From positions 1 to 5,093 of the forward strand of contig JAEWYL010000207.1 of the NCBI GenBank assembly GCA_023395675.1: a DNA stretch of 5,093 nt. Direction: 5' to 3'. Shown piece by piece: positions 4,186 through 5,093 of this stretch (position 1 is the stretch's first letter; each line of letters starts with the position of its first letter). The notes under the pieces are model-generated. The model saw only the letters and a program-made list of their open reading frames with translations. It had not been told where the DNA came from and searched no databases. This DNA is from Chloroflexota bacterium. GTDB lineage: Bacteria; Chloroflexota; Anaerolineae; Anaerolineales; UBA4823. The translations under genes and the position numbers were made by a program.

Positions 4186-5093
4186 ATGGAATACGCCCGG
4201 TTGGGATCCACAGGACTGCAGGTTTCGCGCATCTGCCTGGGCTGCATGAGCTTCGGGGACACGGAACGCTGGATTCACAAGTGGGTGCTGGACGAGGAGC
4301 ACAGCCGCCCCATCCTCCGCAGAGCGCTGGAGTTGGGGGTCAACTTCTTCGACACCGCCAACGTCTATTCGCTGGGCCGGAGCGAGGAAATCCTGGGCCG
4401 GGCCTTGAAGGACTTCGCCCGGCGGGATGAGGTGGTCATCGCCACCAAGGTGCACGGCAGAATGCGCGAAGGGCCGAACGGCGGCGGGCTTTCACGCAAG
4501 GCGATCTTGAGCGAAATTGACCACAGCCTGAAACGCTTGGGGACGGACTATGTGGACCTCTACCAGATCCACCGCTGGGATTACGAGACCCCGATCGAGG
4601 AGACGCTGGAAGCGCTCAACGACGTGGTGCGGGCAGGCAAGGCCCGCTACCTGGGCGCCTCCGCCATGTGGGCCTGGCAGTTCCAGAAGGCGCTCTACAC
4701 GGCGGAGAAGCACGGCTGGACGCGCTTCGTCTCGATGCAGAACCACCTGAACCTGATCTACCGCGAGGAAGAGCGGGAAATGCTGCCCCTCTGCCGCGCG
4801 GAGGGCACCGGGGTGATCCCGTACAGCCCGCTCGCCTCCGGGCGGCTGCTCCGCGACGGGGCCACGGAAAGCACGCTGCGCTCGGAGACCGACCAGATCG
4901 CCCGGAGCAAGTACGACGCCAGCGCCGAAACCGACCGCCTCGTGATCGAGCGGGTGGCCGAGCTGGCGGAGAGGCGCGGGGTCCCGCGCGCCCAGATCGC
5001 CCTGGCCTGGCTGCTGCAGAAGCCGGGGGTAACCGCGCCCGTCGTCGGCGCGACCCGCCTCACCCACCTGGAGCAGGCCGCCGGGGCGCTGGC
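4186..5093 (+). CDS. Aldo/keto reductase, YajO-like; 3' end cut by the window edge
   Basis: This is a cytoplasmic NADPH-dependent oxidoreductase of the aldo/keto reductase superfamily, acting on carbonyl substrates; the physiological substrate cannot be read from sequence. The visible 302 residues begin with MEYARLGSTGLQVSRICLG and contain the catalytic tetrad: Asp56 and Tyr61 in FDTANVYS, Lys88 in IATKV, and His129 in LYQIHRWD. GKARYLGASAMWAWQFQKA, VSMQNHLNLIYREEEREMLP and GVIPYSPLASGRLL are typical of the YajO-like branch of the superfamily. The C-terminal VVGATRLTHLEQ, part of the cofactor 2'-phosphate site, is present, so only about 20-40 residues should be missing. AAAGGAG (4174-4180) lies 5 nt before the ATG. 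The gene is separated from ssrA by a terminator and so is probably transcribed from its own promoter in 4041-4170, where I could not identify clear boxes. No gene is seen in 4041-4185. Confidence 0.95.
   Translation, partial: MEYARLGSTGLQVSRICLGCMSFGDTERWIHKWVLDEEHSRPILRRALELGVNFFDTANVYSLGRSEEILGRALKDFARRDEVVIATKVHGRMREGPNGGGLSRKAILSEIDHSLKRLGTDYVDLYQIHRWDYETPIEETLEALNDVVRAGKARYLGASAMWAWQFQKALYTAEKHGWTRFVSMQNHLNLIYREEEREMLPLCRAEGTGVIPYSPLASGRLLRDGATESTLRSETDQIARSKYDASAETDRLVIERVAELAERRGVPRAQIALAWLLQKPGVTAPVVGATRLTHLEQAAGAL

Noticed and set aside
3993..4430. Plus-strand open frame starting inside the terminator
   Set aside because: It begins in the ssrA terminator and overlaps the aldo/keto reductase in another frame, with a Gly/Pro-rich translation and no domain.

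Overview
The window reads as chromosomal DNA from a GC-rich bacterium, most probably a member of the Chloroflexota (Anaerolineae-like). This assignment is inferred from the style of the proteins: an ECF sigma factor paired with a small one-helix membrane protein, a BtrH_N/DUF4872-type protein, and a short CPxCGRRF protein. No phylogenetic marker was searched.

Layout. Positions 1-81 hold two hairpins; the second is a strong rho-independent terminator that would end a plus-strand gene lying mostly outside the window. Positions 98-998 are a minus-strand pair: an ECF sigma factor followed by an overlapping single-pass membrane protein that is a candidate anti-sigma factor. A long hairpin (1190-1235) separates this pair from an independent minus-strand gene at 1297-1605, which encodes a 102-residue protein with one CPxC knuckle. 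That gene has a recognisable promoter overlapped by an inverted repeat. From about 1741 to 2239 there is no convincing gene; this stretch is rich in inverted and direct repeats, including one hairpin with perfect 18-bp arms. A plus-strand gene at 2282-3472 encodes a BtrH N-terminal-like / DUF4872-like protein. The tmRNA gene ssrA follows (3569-3969), with its own -10 box and a bidirectional terminator (3999-4040). The window ends inside a plus-strand aldo/keto reductase gene of the YajO type (4186 onward).

How the parts work together. The sigma factor and the membrane protein probably form one regulatory unit. The ssrA gene is housekeeping (rescue of stalled ribosomes) and is transcribed alone. 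The BtrH-like protein, the CPxC protein and the reductase look like single-gene units with no evident shared pathway. I found no CRISPR array, mobile element, toxin-antitoxin pair or defence system. The most unusual material is the repeat-rich spacer between the two divergent genes, the BtrH-like protein that lacks an early cysteine, and the details of the tmRNA (no encoded terminal A, and a tag ending in PLAA).
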